Shown here: positions 45,651 to 57,134 of the stretch, piece by piece | How the letters are laid out: the number at the start of each line of letters is the position of its first letter | Position numbering within the stretch: position 1 is the stretch's first letter | Assembly: GCF_949987515.2 (NCBI RefSeq) | Contig: NC_082684.1 | Span: 18,405,701-18,469,700 of the forward strand | DNA length: 64,000 bases | Direction: 5' to 3' | DNA from: Delphinus delphis | Taxonomy: Eukaryota > Chordata > Mammalia > Artiodactyla > Delphinidae | The notes under the pieces: model-generated | What the model was told of the DNA's origin: nothing | Database searches by the model: none | What the model saw: the letters and a program-made list of their open reading frames with translations, nothing else | Program-made: the position numbers and the translations under genes

Positions 45651-48096
45651 CTTGACAACATTCACTCAGCAGAAAATGACTTGGGTCCCTTAAATATTCA
45701 TTTCAACTGTGATATCCTGCCCTGTGCAGAAGGCCCACTGCCTACTCCCAACAGAGCTTCCAGCAACATCAATAGCAATGCCATCATCACCTCTAAAGCA
45801 ATTCATGGACGGTTCAAGAGAGCCAGTAACTGGCCCACAGTGAAATACTGTGAAAGGCACCTTAACTCACAGCCAACGGCCAATAAGCAGAAGCACCATT
45901 CACGTAACACCCTTAGAAATTCATCAGTTACAATGCAGTTATTGGAGAGTCTTATGATTCATGTTGATAAATATATAATAGGGGCTCGATACATATTTAT
46001 ATAAGAAATTATTATTATAATTATTACTATTTTCTTATTATTATGACCTTCCTTACAGAATCACACTATGCAGCTTTTATTCTAGAGAGTATGAGTGCAT
46101 TTCCTAAGCCAATCTGGGATTTCTTTATCTGAATGTACCTTCAGACTTACTAGGAAGTATGTATTTGGACCCTGAGACAGTGGTAAGGAGATTTATAAGT
46201 GTGCTATAAGCAGCACTTCTATCACAATAGGTTCCTTAAATTTCTGTGCTGCTGTGATGAAATTTCCTGGCCAGAGCCTTTCTTAAGGCCATTTTATATG
46301 TCAAATTGCAGTCAGTCAGGACGTGATATTTAAGACTGTTATGAATGTCACAGAGCAAACAAAACAATGCTTTAGCCAAGAAATCTTGTGAAAATCGGTA
46401 TGGAGAGAGGGGTCTTGGCATATCAGTACAAGCAGGAATTTCCCCATGAAGCTGCTGATTTTACTGACAAATTTTAATCTAACCAGTAATAGATGAAATT
46501 GATGTTAGAGACTTACTACCTTCAGTAATTAGCCAATTTCAGTTTACCTTGGTCTTGTTTTTTATCTTATTCATATTTGTATTGTTACATATGTATTTTC
46601 ATAAGCCATACTAGATTATGTTTTTAGAAAGAGGTAAGAGTTAATTGATCCCAGAGCTTATTATGACCAACTTAGGGATTCAAAGATGCTCAGGAGAAAG
46701 CAAGGCTTGTCTTTGTGACCTCTAGTTTCTTCTCTTTTAAAAATAGATTAATAGCCAGCCTGCAAATTCAAAAAAACAGATTACACTTTTTAATGTGAAC
46801 CAAAGTGGTTGTTCCATGCCTTGTCTGTTTATTTTTAAAGCTCAGGCTCTACATATTGCTTTATACTATTTTCTGAGTAGGTTTTCACATTCCATTCTTT
46901 TATAGATTTCTTATAAATTTTAACTTCATGGTTCAATGAGATGTTGTTTTTGCTTGTTTGTTTTGATAGCAGGAGAATTAAGGGAAAGATGAAGTGGCAC
47001 CATCTTGGTTTTTTGTTTTGTTTTGTTTTTTATTGTTGTTCTGAAACTCCTCTGTTGCCCTTGCCCATGAAAGCTCAGAACGCTCTGATATATGTCTATG
47101 ATTATACCAGGACAACAATGTTCCAGAAAGGTTGTACAATTAATTGGCCCATTTCTAGCTCCTAATAGTAAAGAGAGAAGTGAGAGAAATCAGCTTGAAT
47201 GAGGTCCCCTCATTCCTCAGTTCTCAACTCTTTTAAGTTTTTAACAGAAACACCTGCATCTCTACCACCACCATAAAACAAAGATTGGTAACCTTTTGAA
47301 TAGCAAGATTGGATAGGAAGAGAAATTTATAGCACTCTCCTGAAATAGCCACTTGACAAATCCAGCCCACGGATTAGGAATTTTGATTGACTTGAAGAGA
47401 AAATGGCTTCCATTGTCTACACTCTATCAATGACCTGGATGCCAAAAGAAATCTTCAAAAGAAACGTTTGTTTATTTATCCATTCATTCTTTTGCATAAA
47501 ATGTTACAGTTGGGCATTCAGATTTTTGAGGTTTAATATAAGAAATCCCATCTGTAACATCATGTATTTCAAAGAGAATGATAAGTTTTTCTTCTACTCA
47601 TATTTCTGAAATTTGTCACATATGGAATTTGTCACTCCATTTTTTAGTGGAGTTTTTATTTATTATCATATACAGCTTTTGTGAGGAAAGAAACACTTTT
47701 TTTAGACAAACCCAATTTGTTTGCATATAAAATATAATGTGAAAATTAATATTGTGCTGTGTTTGCAATACTGTGAAAATACTGGGATCTTATTTTGACT
47801 AATTATACATCTTAACTTATCCTATAATGAAACATTTAGCTGAGACATATTCTTGCTTTGCACTTTGTTTTAAAGTAGAGGTGTGAGTTTTTCTTATCTT
47901 GGCTGTGTTCTAATTTGTGCAATAAAATTACATTTTCTTTTAAAAAGTCCTCTGCTTTGAAACTACCTTTCATTTTCGTGTTTAGAGTTCATAGTTTCTC
48001 TAGAGATTCTTGCATATCAGGATAAGGTGACAGCACTACAATGAGTGATGGGATTCTTGGAGATGAAAAATAACAATTGGTTATTATATATGTTTT
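45651..48096. other. Unique AT-rich sequence
   Basis: Includes (TTA)n-like DNA at 46005-46045 and (TTTTG)n near 47009-47030. The 128-codon frame at 45618-46004 has no recognisable domain and starts inside the repeat-like stretch before it, so it is not called a gene. Confidence 0.4.
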
Positions 48097-48417
48097 CAGG
48101 GTTAGGAACTATAGCCCCATGGGCCAAATCTTCCCTGAGGACTCTTCCTATGTGGATCTCAAGCTAAGAATAATTTTTACATTTTAAATTATTAAAAAAA
48201 AAATTTATGATACATAAAAATTACATGGGGCTTCCCTGGTGGTGCAGTGGTTGAGAGTCCGCCTGCCGATGCAGGGGACACGGGTTCGTGCCCCGATCTG
48301 GGAAGATCCCACATGCCGCGGAGCGGCTGGGCCCGTGAGCCATGGCTGCTGAGCCTGCGCATCCAGAGCCTGTGCTCCGCAACGGGAGAGGCCACAACAG
48401 TGAGAGGCCCACATACC

Positions 48418-48453
<36 letters not shown>

Positions 48454-48646
48454 ACATGAAATGCAGTGTTCTGTGTTCATAAATAACATTTTATTGGAAC
48501 ACAGTTGTGCTCATTTATTTATACATTGCTTATCACTTTTGTGCTGCAACATTAAAAAGTTGAGTAGGTATAATACAGATTATATGGCCAATAAAATCTA
48601 AACTATGAACACTCTGGCCCTTTGCAAAAAATCTTTGCCAAACCTG
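48097..48646. mobile_element. Non-autonomous hAT-type DNA transposon, split by a SINE
   Basis: The left part (48097-48215) starts 'cagggttaggaactatagcc' and continues 'catgggccaaatcttccc' and 'ctaagaataatttttacatt'. The right part (48459-48646) has 'cataaataacattttattgg', 'aacacagttgtgctcattta' and 'gaacactctggccctttgca', and ends 'tttgccaaacctg'. The CAG...CTG-type termini and body are those of a common hAT-Charlie family element, whose exact name I do not assign. No 8-bp target duplication was resolved. Confidence 0.75.
48216..48458 (+). mobile_element. CHR-type SINE, young, nested in the hAT element
   Basis: Body about 48228-48446 with intact A and B boxes and a pure A tail of about 31 bases. 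A perfect 12-bp target duplication, aaaaattacatg, lies at 48216-48227 and 48447-48458. The long unbroken tail and high match to the other copies suggest recent insertion. Confidence 0.97.
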
Positions 48647-48659
48647 ATCTTTCTCTCGT

Positions 48660-48950
48660 GCTCTCCTATACATACATAGATATAAATATATAGATCATAG
48701 ATCTGTGTATAGATGTGCCATAGATTTATCTATACCTACCTATGATCTATCATAGATCAATGATCTATCCACAGATCTATCACAGATCTATCTATATCTA
48801 CTTATCTATGTATCTATAATCTATCTAGATGTATCTATATCTATGAGCTATAACAGATGTAGCTATCTATATAGCTATGATCTATCATAGATCTATCTAT
48901 ACCTATACATCTCTGACCTATGATTTATTTTGTATCTATATCTATATATT
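48660..48950. repeat. Degenerate ATCT/GATA repeat tract with palindromes
   Basis: Imperfect arrays of 'atctat', 'gatctatc' and 'tatctata' units on both strands. The phrase gatctatcatagatc (7-bp arms around one base) occurs near 48747 and again near 48878. It looks like an aged tetranucleotide microsatellite with internal inversions. Confidence 0.9.
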
Positions 48951-48996
48951 CATAGGAGAGAAAGAGAAAAGAGAGAGAGAGAAAAAGAGAGAGAGA
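48951..48996. repeat. Purine-only (GA)n tract
   Basis: A run of GA with AAA interruptions, adjoining the ATCT tract. Confidence 0.9.
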
Positions 48997-51699
48997 TCCA
49001 CCATCTAATTAAAAAATTTGTAACTGCTGCTTAATCGCAAATGTGTTTGGACGTGTTTATACTCGTATTGAGAACTAAATTTACAGCGATCAATATTTTT
49101 GTCCTAATTTACCCTTCATGTGAAAGGAGTGTATAAAAGTAGCTGACAGGAGGCTCCATCTTGTCACATGAACACATTAGTAACCCAGTTTCATTTAGAT
49201 AGATCTACTGCCTCCAAGCAAAGATGTGGTTTGCACCTTTAGCCACAGAGAGAAGTTTAAGTAACTTCTTTCAACTTGCCATTTTTCTAGCTACCACACA
49301 AGCTCACACAGTCTCATAAAAAGCTTGAAATTTACTACATTTCTAAAAGTATACAGTTTGTGCAGTAGGTAACTGTCACACTCTATATAGACATTGGTGA
49401 AATACATTCACACAGCAAATCAGTTATTCCTCTCCTTTGCCGAGAGATGGAAAATCATTCAATTACACAAATAACTTCTGATTTTATTTTATATTTTTAT
49501 AACTGAAAATACGAAGCTGACTGGTGACTTGGGTATGTGTTGTTTTAAAAATATCCTTCCACTAATTCTAATGCGAGCATAGCAAATATTTTTGTGTAAA
49601 GAACCACTATTGTTTGTTGTATGACCATAATCACTTTCCTGAACTAGGAAAACCACAGAGAATGAATATTTCGTGTTCTTGCTCTGGGTGCCTAGTAAGT
49701 ACTTTTTGGGAAACAATCTGTTAAAAATATATTTCATAATTCAGTGTACATGTAGTTTGGACTAATATTAAATTGTGAAGAGACAAAATTTTCGTTATTT
49801 TTCTTAGATTAATATCACTAAAGACCTGTACTTACAAATACTAAAAGTAAGTGAATGGTACTTTCCAACTATAGTTAATAAGCAAACTTACTTGGTTTTT
49901 AAAAAATAATTGTCTTACTAAATAATTCAGGCTAATATCAAGATGATCTGGTTCGTGTAGACATTTAACTATCATTAAATAGGAAGGTGTTAGAGTTTAG
50001 AAGGCATGCACCCATTAAAATTCTGCTAAAATAATTACCTCTCATTTCTCATTCTGAGATTGCCTTGTAGGTAGGCTTATGTGATAATAAGGACTCTTTG
50101 AAATCATTATTTTCTCTGTGTGCTATTAATAATAACTTTTCCATGTTAAATGAATTGAAGATAAAGATCTACTCTTAGGTCTGAGCCTTAAGTGTAATCT
50201 TTTAGGAATGTTGGGAGAAGGCAATAGAGGAAATGAGGGAACTTACATTTCAGAACGTTATCTAACCCTGGGAAGACAGAAACCAAAGCAAAGACTGAAG
50301 AACAGAGCTGCTATCAGAAGTTAGAATTGTCCTTCCCCTGCAGACAGTCTGTTCAACTAATCCCACTTGGGGCCAGTGTACTACCTGTATTTTACCACCT
50401 TCCAATCCCTCACACTATATGCTTCCTCTCTACCGACAAACACTTCAGAACATCCTTTATTTGAATACAGTGAAACTGACTCTTGTCTGCAAGCTGTAAG
50501 TTCCTCATTGGTAAAGGACTTTGTCCAAAGTTAGGTAGGCCCACTCAATCCATTTCATCATAGCATATGAAATAGTTGAAATGCTGCTGGAAATGGTATT
50601 TTCTAGTATATAAAATCATCTGTTTGGACACTAGTTTTTGAACTGAAGACAGATTATCCATTTTTTTCTTAAAGATAGGATTAATTCTCAGAAAAAGTAA
50701 GGTTTTAGGAGAAATATTGAGTCTTATTTGAATTTTCACAGCATTTGATAGCTCTAATGTCCTGTTAAATCTAAAGGGCATTCCTTACTTTCTTTTAAAA
50801 ACAATTAACTAGCCAAAGAGCACGTGACTTTGCAAAACAGGGAAAACGTCGATTTAAATATATATGAAAAATACTGTTTCTTTTAACCACTTGGATGCAT
50901 GTAAGTTTTAATAGTGTATTTGTGTTTCTTATCAAATTCTATTTTGTGTTGATTTTTAAAAAAATAACCTCTAGACATTATCCCTTTTTTTAAGTTTCAG
51001 ATGTATACACATTATATCTACATTTTCTGTCCTTAACTATTAGAATAACTGATCATGTGTCCATATACGCAACAGACACATTCTTGTTCAGAATGCTTTG
51101 AAATTAAAAGGTAGTTTTTAATACCTACTTGTTTTGGCTAACAAAATCTTTAGGTTGGTTAGGGCTAAGAGCGCCATAGACTTCTAAGATAAATTAGTTT
51201 CATTTTTATTTTTATTACTGTATCGCCAGTTTCTCTTCCAAATTACATTTTTAATAAATTTGATCTATAGCCATCTGAAGGGTGAAAGCTCATAAACACA
51301 TCTTTCTGCTTTAATTGCCTTTATAAAGCACTTATTCAAAAGGGCAGTTTTTCTTCCCACTTGTGCCACCAGTTTTTATAAGTGAATCTGTCAGCCTCCC
51401 AGAATTAACTGAAAATGAATGAATTCATTTTCACTGCTGAAAATGAATTATATACTTTAGGTCATTAATATATTCACACTTAAATTTATATCAGAAAAAA
51501 AAAAGGAAAAGAATTGCCTTTTCAGGGAGGTTGTGTAACAATCCCAGGTATCATTCTAATTTCTTTACAGTAACATACATGTGATATTCTACAAATCATC
51601 ATCCCATTGTCAGATCACTGCTGCCATAAGTTTCAGGTAAAGAACCACACCTTTTGCCATAGGACAACAGGCTTGAGCAAGTTTTCTGCTCTCACTTAT
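48997..51699. other. Long repeat-poor unique block
   Basis: About 2.7 kb with no firm interspersed repeat and no exon. A small cluster at 51409-51448 has ctgaaaatgaat twice in direct order and once inverted (arms 51411-51420 and 51423-51432). Confidence 0.4.
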
Positions 51700-52384
51700 G
51701 CGTATACTCCTCCCAGGTGATCTCATCCAGAGTCACGAACTTACATTCCTTCTACATGCCCCGGACTCCCTCATTCTCCACCCTGATCTCCCCTGAGTTC
51801 TGGGACACAGAGGCCACTGCTTCCTCTCCCTGAATGTCTAACCGTCACCTCAAACTCGGCATGTCCAAAGCAGAACTCCTGAATCCACACAAAACCTGGC
51901 TTCCTCATCTGAGTCCACAGCCCCAACATTTAATACTCAGACCCCAAATCTTGGAGGAATCCTTGATTCCTTTTTATTTGGCATATTCCTCCACAAATCT
52001 ATTAATAACTTCGATGAGGTCCACCTTCCCAAGACAAACATATACACACAGAATCTGACAGTGTCTCAGCATCAACTCTGCTACCACCTGGACTAAACCA
52101 CAGAGTTCTCTCGCCTTGAGTGAAATATGCTACTGACAGATTTTCCTGCCTCCAGACAATTCTCCAAATACAAAGTAAATTAGGTAATTTCACACACTTA
52201 CTCAAAACTTGCCAGTGGTCTCCATCACACTCAGAAAGCAATCTAAGCACCCTGGGCTACAAGATCAGACACGAGCACATCTCTGTTTCTTGTTGCTACC
52301 CTCCTTCCATTCCTCTCACCCACATTGCTCAGTACACCTGACCTTCATGCTCTCCAGACTCAGCCAAGCCCACTCCTGCCTTGG
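51700..52384 (+). mobile_element. L2 LINE, upstream segment
   Basis: 'cacctcaaactcggcatgtc', 'caaagcagaactcctgaa', 'aatcttggaggaatccttga', 'aaaacttgccagtggtctcc' and 'tcatgctctccagactcagc' follow the 3' half of L2 in order. The element continues at about 52770 after a non-L2 interruption. Confidence 0.75.
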
Positions 52385-52769
52385 GCCGGGTGGGTGCCGT
52401 GTAGGGTTTCCCAGGAAGGCAAATAGCATGCAGTTGGAGGCTGCAGAATGCGTTTTGTGGCTTTTGGGTGGGTCGGGGGAAGTAAATGCGGGGCCAGATG
52501 GAGGTGTGGGGAGAGGATGGACTGGAATGCGTTGAACATTGGACAGGTGAAGGATGGTAGCATCAGGCCCAGACGCTGCTGCCTGGACCATTCTTCACAG
52601 AGGAAGTCCAACCTCTCCAGATCTCTAGATTCCTACTGGACTGGCAGGGGAGTCCTGGGATGAGAAACACCTGGGTGCCTCGGGTACCTCAGGACCCTCA
52701 TCACAGATTCTTCAGTAGGTAAGGAGTCAGGCTCATGCCACCTGTCAAGCAAACCCCAGTGCTCATGGA
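52385..52769. other. GC-rich non-L2 interruption inside an L2
   Basis: About 385 bp of G-rich sequence ('gtgggtcgggggaag', 'gaggtgtggggagagg'), more GC-rich than any other unique stretch here and carrying several CpGs. It sits where L2 should be continuous. No repeat family was recognised and no target duplication was found. Confidence 0.5.
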
Positions 52770-53170
52770 TGCTTGCCCCCATCTGTCCCCGTGGTTTCTG
52801 TTCCTTCTATCTGCAACATTCCTTTTCTTTTCCCCTATCTGGAACATTCTTTCCAAGATCTTTGGATGCTTCACTCTCCTATTCTATGTTCCAGCTCAAC
52901 TAACAATTCCGGAGGAGGCCTTTTCTATTGAACCTAACCTCCCACCCCAAAATGTCATTCTATCGTCTTTTTTTTTTTTTTACATCTTTATTGGCATTCT
53001 ATAATCTTGCACTTTAGAATTTTTCTACATAGCTCTTATCACTATTTGACCTTTTACTATATTTATTTATTTAATGTTTATTTATGTATTGGTTTGCCTC
53101 TACCAATAGAATGTTGGGCTCTACGAAAGATGGGAGGTAGTCTTTTTTCCCCAATGCTTTTTGATCACTA
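52770..53170 (+). mobile_element. L2 LINE, 3' segment
   Basis: 'ttctgttccttctatctgca', 'tatctggaacattctttcca', 'ttctatgttccagctcaact', 'gaggaggccttttctattga', and after the small insertion 'tagctcttatcactatttga' and 'accaatagaatgttgggctc' continue the L2 started upstream. Confidence 0.8.
52956..53008 (-). mobile_element. Ultra-truncated L1 insertion (about 25 bp) inside L2
   Basis: A T run followed by 'acatctttattgg' (about 52970-52994) is the complement of the last 13 bases of the cetartiodactyl-type L1 ('ccaataaagatgt') plus poly(A). The same junction is seen at 24991-25010 and 31200-31215. The flanks cattctatcgtctt and cattctataatctt (52956 onward and 52995-53008) form an imperfect target duplication. 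Confidence 0.8.
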
Positions 53171-53560
53171 TATCTTTTGAAAGAATATTCCCCTATGTGG
53201 GAATATTTGACTTGGTTACCATGGAGACAGTCACTGGATATCGGATGTGGAAATATAAATTAAAAACAATTCAATACTAGGCCCAAGATGGCAAATGTAC
53301 TTCCCGTCTTGGTCACAATTCCCTCAGGAATGGCAAGAATGCAGGAGGGGAGAAGTAGGAGAAAAGTAGAGGAAGTAATGTTGAGGCACTGCTATTCTGG
53401 GGGATGTCAGATACTGAGACTGTGGAGTCAAAAAAAAAAGGCACCTGCATCCCACTTTCAGTGGCACATAAAAAGGCAATCAGGTTAAACTGGAAAGCGA
53501 AGATCAAGAATCCATTGCCTTTTTTAGTTATGATTTGCCATAGAAACTCAGCAGTTAAAA
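53171..53560. other. Unique sequence
   Basis: Nothing recognised in about 390 bp. Short frames on both strands are chance. Confidence 0.4.
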
Positions 53561-53907
53561 TGGACTGCATGTTTGTGTCCCTGTAAAATTCATCTGTTTA
53601 AATTCTAATCCGCAGTGTAACTGTATTAGGAGGTGGAGCCATTGCGAGGTAATTAGGTCATGAGGCAAAAGCCCTCGTGAATGGGATTAGTGCTCTTACG
53701 AGAAGGGAGAGAGCAGGCATTTCTACCATGTTGAAGATCTAAGGAGAAGTCCTCTGCCTGCAAAATGGGAGAGGGCTCTCACCAGAACTCTCTCAGGCTG
53801 GCACCTCGATCTCTGTCTTCCAGCCTCCACAACTGTGAGACGTAAATCTCTGACGTTGAGAAGCCACCCAGTTTATGTATTTTGTCATAGCAGCCTGAAC
53901 TAAGACA
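53561..53907 (+). mobile_element. MLT1-type LTR (ERVL-MaLR)
   Basis: Sense order: 'tggactgcatgtttgtgtcc', 'gtattaggaggtggagccat', 'gaatgggattagtgctctta', 'ggctctcaccagaactctct', 'cttccagcctccacaactgt' and 'catagcagcctgaactaaga'. It is a near-complete solo LTR without internal sequence. Confidence 0.9.
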
Positions 53908-54269
53908 GCAGTTACCATATCTTAGTAGATGTAAAAATCCCTGGGAGGCATTTTAATAATGAGTGCTTTTTACTCCACCTCTAGAATTTTGGTTCTTTAG
54001 CTCCAGAGGATTCTGAACATATTTTAAAGAATAGTGACTAGGATCAATGAGCTCTCTAAACTATTTTATTTCAATAGTGAAGGAGAAATATTAATTTCCT
54101 TTAGATGAACAATAAAAGATTATTTTCAAGACCATCAGGATTAGTGATTAATGAACAATAGGTTTAAGAAACATCAATCATGCCTGACTTATTTCAGTGT
54201 GTTCACAAGGCATTGTTTTCATTAACTTCTTGTTAATTTACATGGTTGCTATCAAAACATTTTAGCATT

Positions 54270-54415
54270 GCTTCAGCCTCTCTATTAGTGAAAATTGAAA
54301 GAATTACAGCATCTATATCATATGATTATTCAAATAAGTTAAGTGAAATGAAACACTTCACAAAAGTGTTTGGTATATAGTAACCTCAGGAAATAGTAAT
54401 TATTATTATTACTAA
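54270..54415 (+). mobile_element. Probable MIR remnant
   Basis: 'attcaaataagttaagtgaa' and 'agtgtttggtatatagtaac' fit the MIR 3' part. Confidence 0.45.
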
Positions 54416-54480
54416 TGTATTAATATAATTATAAATATTATTTTGATTGTAATTAATATAATATTAATAGAAATAATACT
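54395..54480. repeat. AT-rich (ATT/TAA)n low-complexity tract
   Basis: 'tagtaattattattattact' followed by irregular 'taatataatt' phrases. Confidence 0.85.
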
Positions 54481-54510
54481 TCAGATAACTTTTAAAGTTT
54501 TGTTCATTTG

Positions 54511-54729
54511 ACTACTTACATTCTTTTTTTTTTTTTTTTACTGCCGTGGCCTCTCCCGTTGTGGAGCACAGGCTCCGGACGCGCAGGCTCAGCGGCCATG
54601 GCTCACGGGCCCAGCCGCTCCACAGGATGTGGGATCTTCCCGGACCGGGGCACGAACCTGTGTCGCCTGCATCGGCAAGCGGACTCTCAACCACTGCGCC
54701 ACCAGGGAAGCCCAACTACTTACATTCTT
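54511..54729 (-). mobile_element. CHR-type SINE lacking its 3' terminal 18 nt, antisense
   Basis: On the minus strand the body (about 54526-54714) runs normally to 'gagaggccacggcagt' and then goes straight into poly(A). The usual 'gagaggcccgcgtaccgc' is missing. A perfect 15-bp target duplication, actacttacattctt, lies at 54511-54525 and 54715-54729, so the shortened RNA itself was inserted. Confidence 0.95.
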
Positions 54730-55864
54730 AATTTGCTTACAACAGTTTTCTTGGGGTATTAAGCTGATGTGTAAAGGTCCATAAATTCTGGGTTAATTAG
54801 GTACAAAAACATTCTATATTATAAAAAACAAAGTCAACGTCAGTCAGTGTGACAATTATACTAATTTTATCTCTAAGAGTGGCTTGAAACTGGGATTTAC
54901 TTCTGAATGCAGGCTTTAATATATACAAATATATTTATAAATATATATATTTATATATAGCATGCATTTTTCCTGTAGAAAAATCAGAAAATGTAGAAAA
55001 AAAAATTGCCTATAATATCACCATGTACCATTCATATGTTCCATATAAAATTTCATTTAATTGTAGTCATAAAAAAATTAACAAAAGTGGAACTGTGTAA
55101 AGGGAGCCCCATACTTTACATATTATTTGTTATTTTTTCTAATAAAATATATTTTAAAATTCATTCTATGTTAGTTTTCATTTTATCACTTTTACTGTTC
55201 AATTCTGTGCCTCCTGGAACTTAAAAAGATGTAGCGTGCCTTTACAACCTGAGTATAGGCATCATTTCATCAAGGGGGATTGTGCTCTAATGTAAATCCT
55301 CCAATGGGACCTTCCAGATTCTTCAAGGAACAAAAACATTCCAGGTATTCTATTCCCAGAGTGATCTTTGAGTGATGACAGTGAGTCTTACCTTACTCCC
55401 CAATGGCATACTTTAAGGAGAATTGCTCCTTTAATTAGGCAAAGTGGCAATGATATATTTGAATAGCAGCAAAAGAGAAGTCAAGGAACACTTAATCTAC
55501 TTTAATTATGTATTATTCAGAAAGAATTATTTCCCTAACAACAACTCTAGATCAAACAACTCTAGCTCAAACTCTAGCAGCTCCTTGCTGCTAGCCTGGG
55601 TGTTTAACACATATTTCAGCTCCCAAGCATTTGGGTGATCAGACACACTTTTGCATATTTTTGCAGAGGACTGTCTTTTAACTGACAAGTGAGTAGAAAT
55701 CGTGCCAACATTTCTTTCTTTTCCTTTTTCTTTTTTATTTGTTACAGGCTCATGCTCTACAGACAATACACACCCATTCTTCAACTATACAGCTTCCATA
55801 AAATTGTATTTCCCTTTATTTCTCACTTTTATGTCTTTGTTTTGAAAAGCAATGGTGTGTAGAT
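54730..55864. other. AT-rich sequence with possible old L1 remnant
   Basis: 54920-54960 is an alternating AT tract. 54965-55235 ('tttcctgtagaaaaatcag ... tgcctataatatcaccatg ... gtggaactgtgtaaag') faintly resembles an old L1/HAL1 piece. The octamer AACTCTAG occurs three times within 35 bp (55543, 55558, 55570). No gene signal. Confidence 0.35.
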
Positions 55865-56030
55865 AAAAGCTTAGGAGTGAGAGAGTCAGTGAATTTAGTT
55901 TCAGCTCTACATTTGCTTGCTGTGTGACCTTGGACAAGTTATTTAACCTGCCTAATTCTTGATTTTCTAATTTGTAAAATGGAAATGATAATTTTTTTAT
56001 AATTTGGTTGTGAAATTTGAACAGGAGGCA
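55865..56030 (+). mobile_element. MIR remnant
   Basis: 'tttcagctctacatttgctt', 'gctgtgtgaccttggacaag', 'ttatttaacctgcctaattc' and 'taatttgtaaaatggaaatg' are a well-kept MIR core in sense order. Confidence 0.85.
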
Positions 56031-56890
56031 TAAAGATCAGCTGTCATCCTGTGTAGCTTCAATACAAATTTCTTCCCTTTCCTTTTATTGTGTTGTACTT
56101 TTCTCCATATTTTTTTGTGCACTTGTCACCTATTTTAAATTTTCTTATCTCTTTTGCTTTCATTATTTCCAGAATGATCTCATCTGCATGAGATATGACT
56201 GGACCCAACTGGCTTATCCTTGTCTTGTTTCATCTTTACATTTATTTTCTTTCAAATGGGACATGTTTTTTTCCTTTGGAAAAATTCTAAAGATTTCACA
56301 TAGTAGTGCAGAACAATTAGTTTAACCTCAGCCCCTTTCAATGCAATTTAGTTTCCACCTTTGATGGATAATGGTTACATACCTGGTCTACAACACATTC
56401 CTATGATTTCCCAACTTAACTATCATATCACCTTCCTGCAAGATTTTCTTGACCTAAATGGTATAAAATAACCTTAGCAATGCTCTCCTTTGTCATGACA
56501 CCAGAATACAATCTACCCAATACCTTATGATCCAGGACTGCATGGGCTACATACACCACACTTTTTGTTACACTAGCATCTTTCCCAGCAAAACCATTTA
56601 ATCAGCACACTGATGTTTGTCACTTCCAGTTTTTGATACCTTCTCAAACAGCCTGTAAAAATACTATCATAAAAATCTTTCCTATATTGTGTTAGCTATT
56701 TCATTTTTACTCAAATGATTTTTAACTACACTAAGATGTCCACTTTAAGGCCAGATCACTGAGTCTAGGGACAGCTTTCTTTATCAAATCTGCTGATTGC
56801 CCAATCTCCAGGTTGTAGAGTGAATCTCCCATTGAATCAATTAGTTCTTCATCTTTGATTTTCCTAGTAGGAATCTATATATTTTTATTT
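56031..56890. other. Unique sequence
   Basis: About 860 bp with no recognised repeat. The 102-codon frame at 56017-56325 is hydrophobic chance sequence. Confidence 0.4.
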
Positions 56891-57134
56891 AAAAATAGCT
56901 CCTTAGGGACTTCCCTGGTGGCGCTGTGGTTGGGACTCTGCACTCCCAATGCCGGAGGCCGGGGTTCGATCCCTGGTCAGGGAACTAGATCCCATATGCA
57001 TGCCGCAACCAAGAGTTCGCATGCTGCAACTAAAGGAGCCCACTAGCCGCAAATGAGCCTGCCTGCTGCAACTGAGAACTGGCGCAACCAAATAAATAAA
57101 TAAATATTTAAAAAAAAAAAATAGCTCCTTAGGG
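56891..57134 (+). mobile_element. CHR-1-like SINE with near-perfect target duplication
   Basis: Body about 56906-57116: 'gggacttccctggtggcgct', 'gggactctgcactcccaatg', B box 'gggttcgatccc', the 'aggagcccactagccgcaa' region, and tail '(aaat)n aaaa'. The direct repeat aaaaatagctccttaggg lies at 56891-56908 and 57117-57134; its last three bases are shared with the SINE starts. This is a different subfamily from the 'ggctgggcccgtgagcc' copies. Confidence 0.93.

Noticed and set aside
45618..46004. 128-codon plus-strand frame
   Set aside because: No known domain, and it starts inside a repeat-like stretch. No evidence of selection is visible.
47646..47665. Hairpin actcca...tggagt before a T run, like a bacterial terminator
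   Set aside because: The host is a mammal and the arms are six bases, so no meaning as a terminator.
48660..48950. CRISPR-like array impression in the ATCT tract
   Set aside because: There are no unique spacers of constant length. It is a degenerate microsatellite in a vertebrate genome.
53930..54045. MER5/MER58-like fragment after the MLT1 LTR
   Set aside because: Only scattered similarity ('ccctgggaggcattttaat'), not enough to name or bound.
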